The notes under the pieces are model-generated. The model saw only the letters and a list, made by a program, of their open reading frames with translations, ran no database searches and was not told where the DNA came from. From Microbacterium sp. cf046 (lineage in GTDB: Bacteria; Actinomycetota; Actinomycetes; Actinomycetales; Microbacteriaceae), in assembly GCF_900114345.1 (NCBI RefSeq), contig NZ_FOZJ01000001.1:496001-560000 (forward strand): 64,000 bases of DNA, written 5' to 3'. Both the position numbers and the translations under genes were made by a program. Positions 62,864 through 64,000 of the stretch are shown here, piece after piece. How positions within the stretch are numbered: the stretch's first letter is position 1; every line of letters begins with the position of its first letter.

Positions 62864-64000
62864 ACGGCCGCGAGCTCCTTCGCGACGAGGGTGAGCACGT
62901 CGTACTGCGCGACGATCTCGTCGTTCTGGTTGCGGATGACGGCATCCCAGCGGACTTCGCCGTACTCGTCGGTCTCGCGCGGGGTGATCTGCTTCGCGGT
63001 GAGCTCGACGCGGATCGTGTCACCGGGCGAGACGGGCGTGACGAACCGCAGGTTCTCGAGCCCGTAGTTGGCGAGCACGGGCCCGGGATCGGGGTCGACG
63101 AACAGCCCTGCGGCCCAGGAGACGAGCAGGTAGCCGTGCGCGACGCGACCCGGGAAGAACGGGTTGGCTGCGGCGGCGTCCTCGTCCATGTGGGCGTAGA
63201 ACGTGTCTCCGGTGAACTGGGCGAAGGTCTCGATGTCGGCGAGCGTGACCTCGCGCGATGCCGACACGACCTGATCGCCGATGCGCAGTTCGGCGAGGGA
63301 CTTGCGGAACGGATGCCGCCCCTCCGAGTTCGCCGCCGCGCCGGTGTGCCAGACACCGGTCAACGCGGTGAGCATCTCGGGCGAGCCCTGCACCGCGGTG
63401 CGCTGCATGTGGTGCAGGACGGCGCGGATGCCGCCGAGCTCCTCACCGCCGCCGGCCCGGCCGGGACCGCCGTGCACGAGGTTCGGCAGTGGCGAGCCGT
63501 GACCGGTGGAAGAGCGCGCGTCGTCGCGGTCCAGCAGCAGCACGCGGCCGTTGAAGGCGGAGATGCGGCCCATCAGCTCGAGAGCCACGGCCGGATCGTG
63601 GGTCGCGATGCTCGTGACGAGCGAGCCGCCACCGCGTGCGACGAGGTCTCCCGCTTCGGTGAGCGTGTCGTACGACAGCACCGAGGTGACCGGACCGAAG
63701 GCTTCGATCTCGTGCACGGCCTCAGTCCCCGTGTCGGCGAATCGGAGCATCAGGGGCGTGAGGAACGCGCCGTCGGGCGACGTGCCCACCGATCCGTCGG
63801 CGCGGGTGACCTCGGGCGCCGCGGTCGACCCGACGACCACTTCGCCGCCGGCCGCCGTCAGCTTGGCGACCTGGGCGAGCACATCGTCGCGCTGCGCCGT
63901 CGATGCGAGGGGGCCCATCGTGACACCCTCGGCGCGCGGGTCGCCGACCACGACGCGCTCGGCGATCCTGCTGCGAACCGCATCGATCAGTGCGTCCACC
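62860..64000 (-). CDS. paaZ: Bifunctional oxepin-CoA hydrolase / semialdehyde dehydrogenase PaaZ, 5' end outside window
   Basis: The C-terminal ~380 residues of a protein normally near 680 aa. The first part is the C-terminal half of an aldehyde dehydrogenase domain (EAFGPVTSVLSYDTLTEA, NLVHGGPGRAGGGEELGG). The rest is a MaoC-type hydratase domain with DIETFAQFTGDTFYAHMDEDAA and FFPGRVAHGYLLVSWAAGLFV. It opens the oxepin ring and oxidises the aldehyde. The frame is open to the window edge; the catalytic cysteine of the dehydrogenase is outside. Confidence 0.93.
   Translation of the reverse strand, partial: VDALIDAVRSRIAERVVVGDPRAEGVTMGPLASTAQRDDVLAQVAKLTAAGGEVVVGSTAAPEVTRADGSVGTSPDGAFLTPLMLRFADTGTEAVHEIEAFGPVTSVLSYDTLTEAGDLVARGGGSLVTSIATHDPAVALELMGRISAFNGRVLLLDRDDARSSTGHGSPLPNLVHGGPGRAGGGEELGGIRAVLHHMQRTAVQGSPEMLTALTGVWHTGAAANSEGRHPFRKSLAELRIGDQVVSASREVTLADIETFAQFTGDTFYAHMDEDAAAANPFFPGRVAHGYLLVSWAAGLFVDPDPGPVLANYGLENLRFVTPVSPGDTIRVELTAKQITPRETDEYGEVRWDAVIRNQNDEIVAQYDVLTLVAKELAAV

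Overview
The window is about 70% G+C, with GTG and TTG starts common, ATGA/GTGA stop-start overlaps inside operons, and many promoters whose -10 element sits 6-7 nt before the start codon. These features, the ftsH-folE-folP-folB-folK-DUF3180-PH-PH-DUF2520-lysS order, ClpC, the actinobacterial-type N-acetylglutamate synthase and a DUF4192 protein all point to an actinobacterium, most likely a Microbacteriaceae member such as Microbacterium. This is inferred from gene content; there is no rRNA in the window.

Layout. (1) 1-3.3 kb: the end of an oligopeptide-type ABC transporter (two ATPases), a tartrate/D-malate dehydrogenase and a two-ACT-domain regulator. (2) 3.3-6.8 kb: a TetR repressor divergent from a DHA2-type drug efflux pump, then a PLP aminotransferase. 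(3) 6.8-7.2 kb: a minus-strand tRNA-Glu, tRNA-Asp, tRNA-Phe cluster with its terminator. (4) 7.3-11.7 kb: a Tat-exported M23 endopeptidase, ppa, tilS, a DUF937 protein and hpt. (5) 11.9-22 kb: ftsH, the folate operon, membrane PH-domain proteins, a DUF2520 protein, a metallo-beta-lactamase-fold protein where panC might be expected, and lysS. (6) 22-25 kb: DUF4192 protein, small membrane protein, cardiolipin synthase.

(7) 25-54.6 kb is a large cell-surface glycan locus: fourteen glycosyltransferase genes, two pyruvyltransferase-family genes, an O-antigen ligase/polymerase-type protein, a Wzc-like tyrosine autokinase, a low-molecular-weight tyrosine phosphatase, and a PglK-like ABC exporter that could serve as lipid-linked oligosaccharide flippase (no Wzx seen). 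Mixed in are genes with no obvious glycan role: a nucleotidyltransferase plus PqqD pair, a MauE-thioredoxin fusion, a Tat-exported cysteine-rich protein with a structured leader, a lipoprotein with an internal duplication, and a QueC-like PP-loop protein. These are the least explained part of the window.

(8) 54.7-57.9 kb: clpC and argA. (9) 57.9-64 kb: a phenylacetate degradation cluster, paaABCDE-paaG on the minus strand, divergent paaI, and the 3' part of paaZ cut by the window end. A 10-bp palindrome resembling a PaaR operator lies inside the paaI promoter between paaA and paaI. No insertion sequence, prophage, CRISPR array, origin or intergenic stretch over 300 bp without a gene was found.
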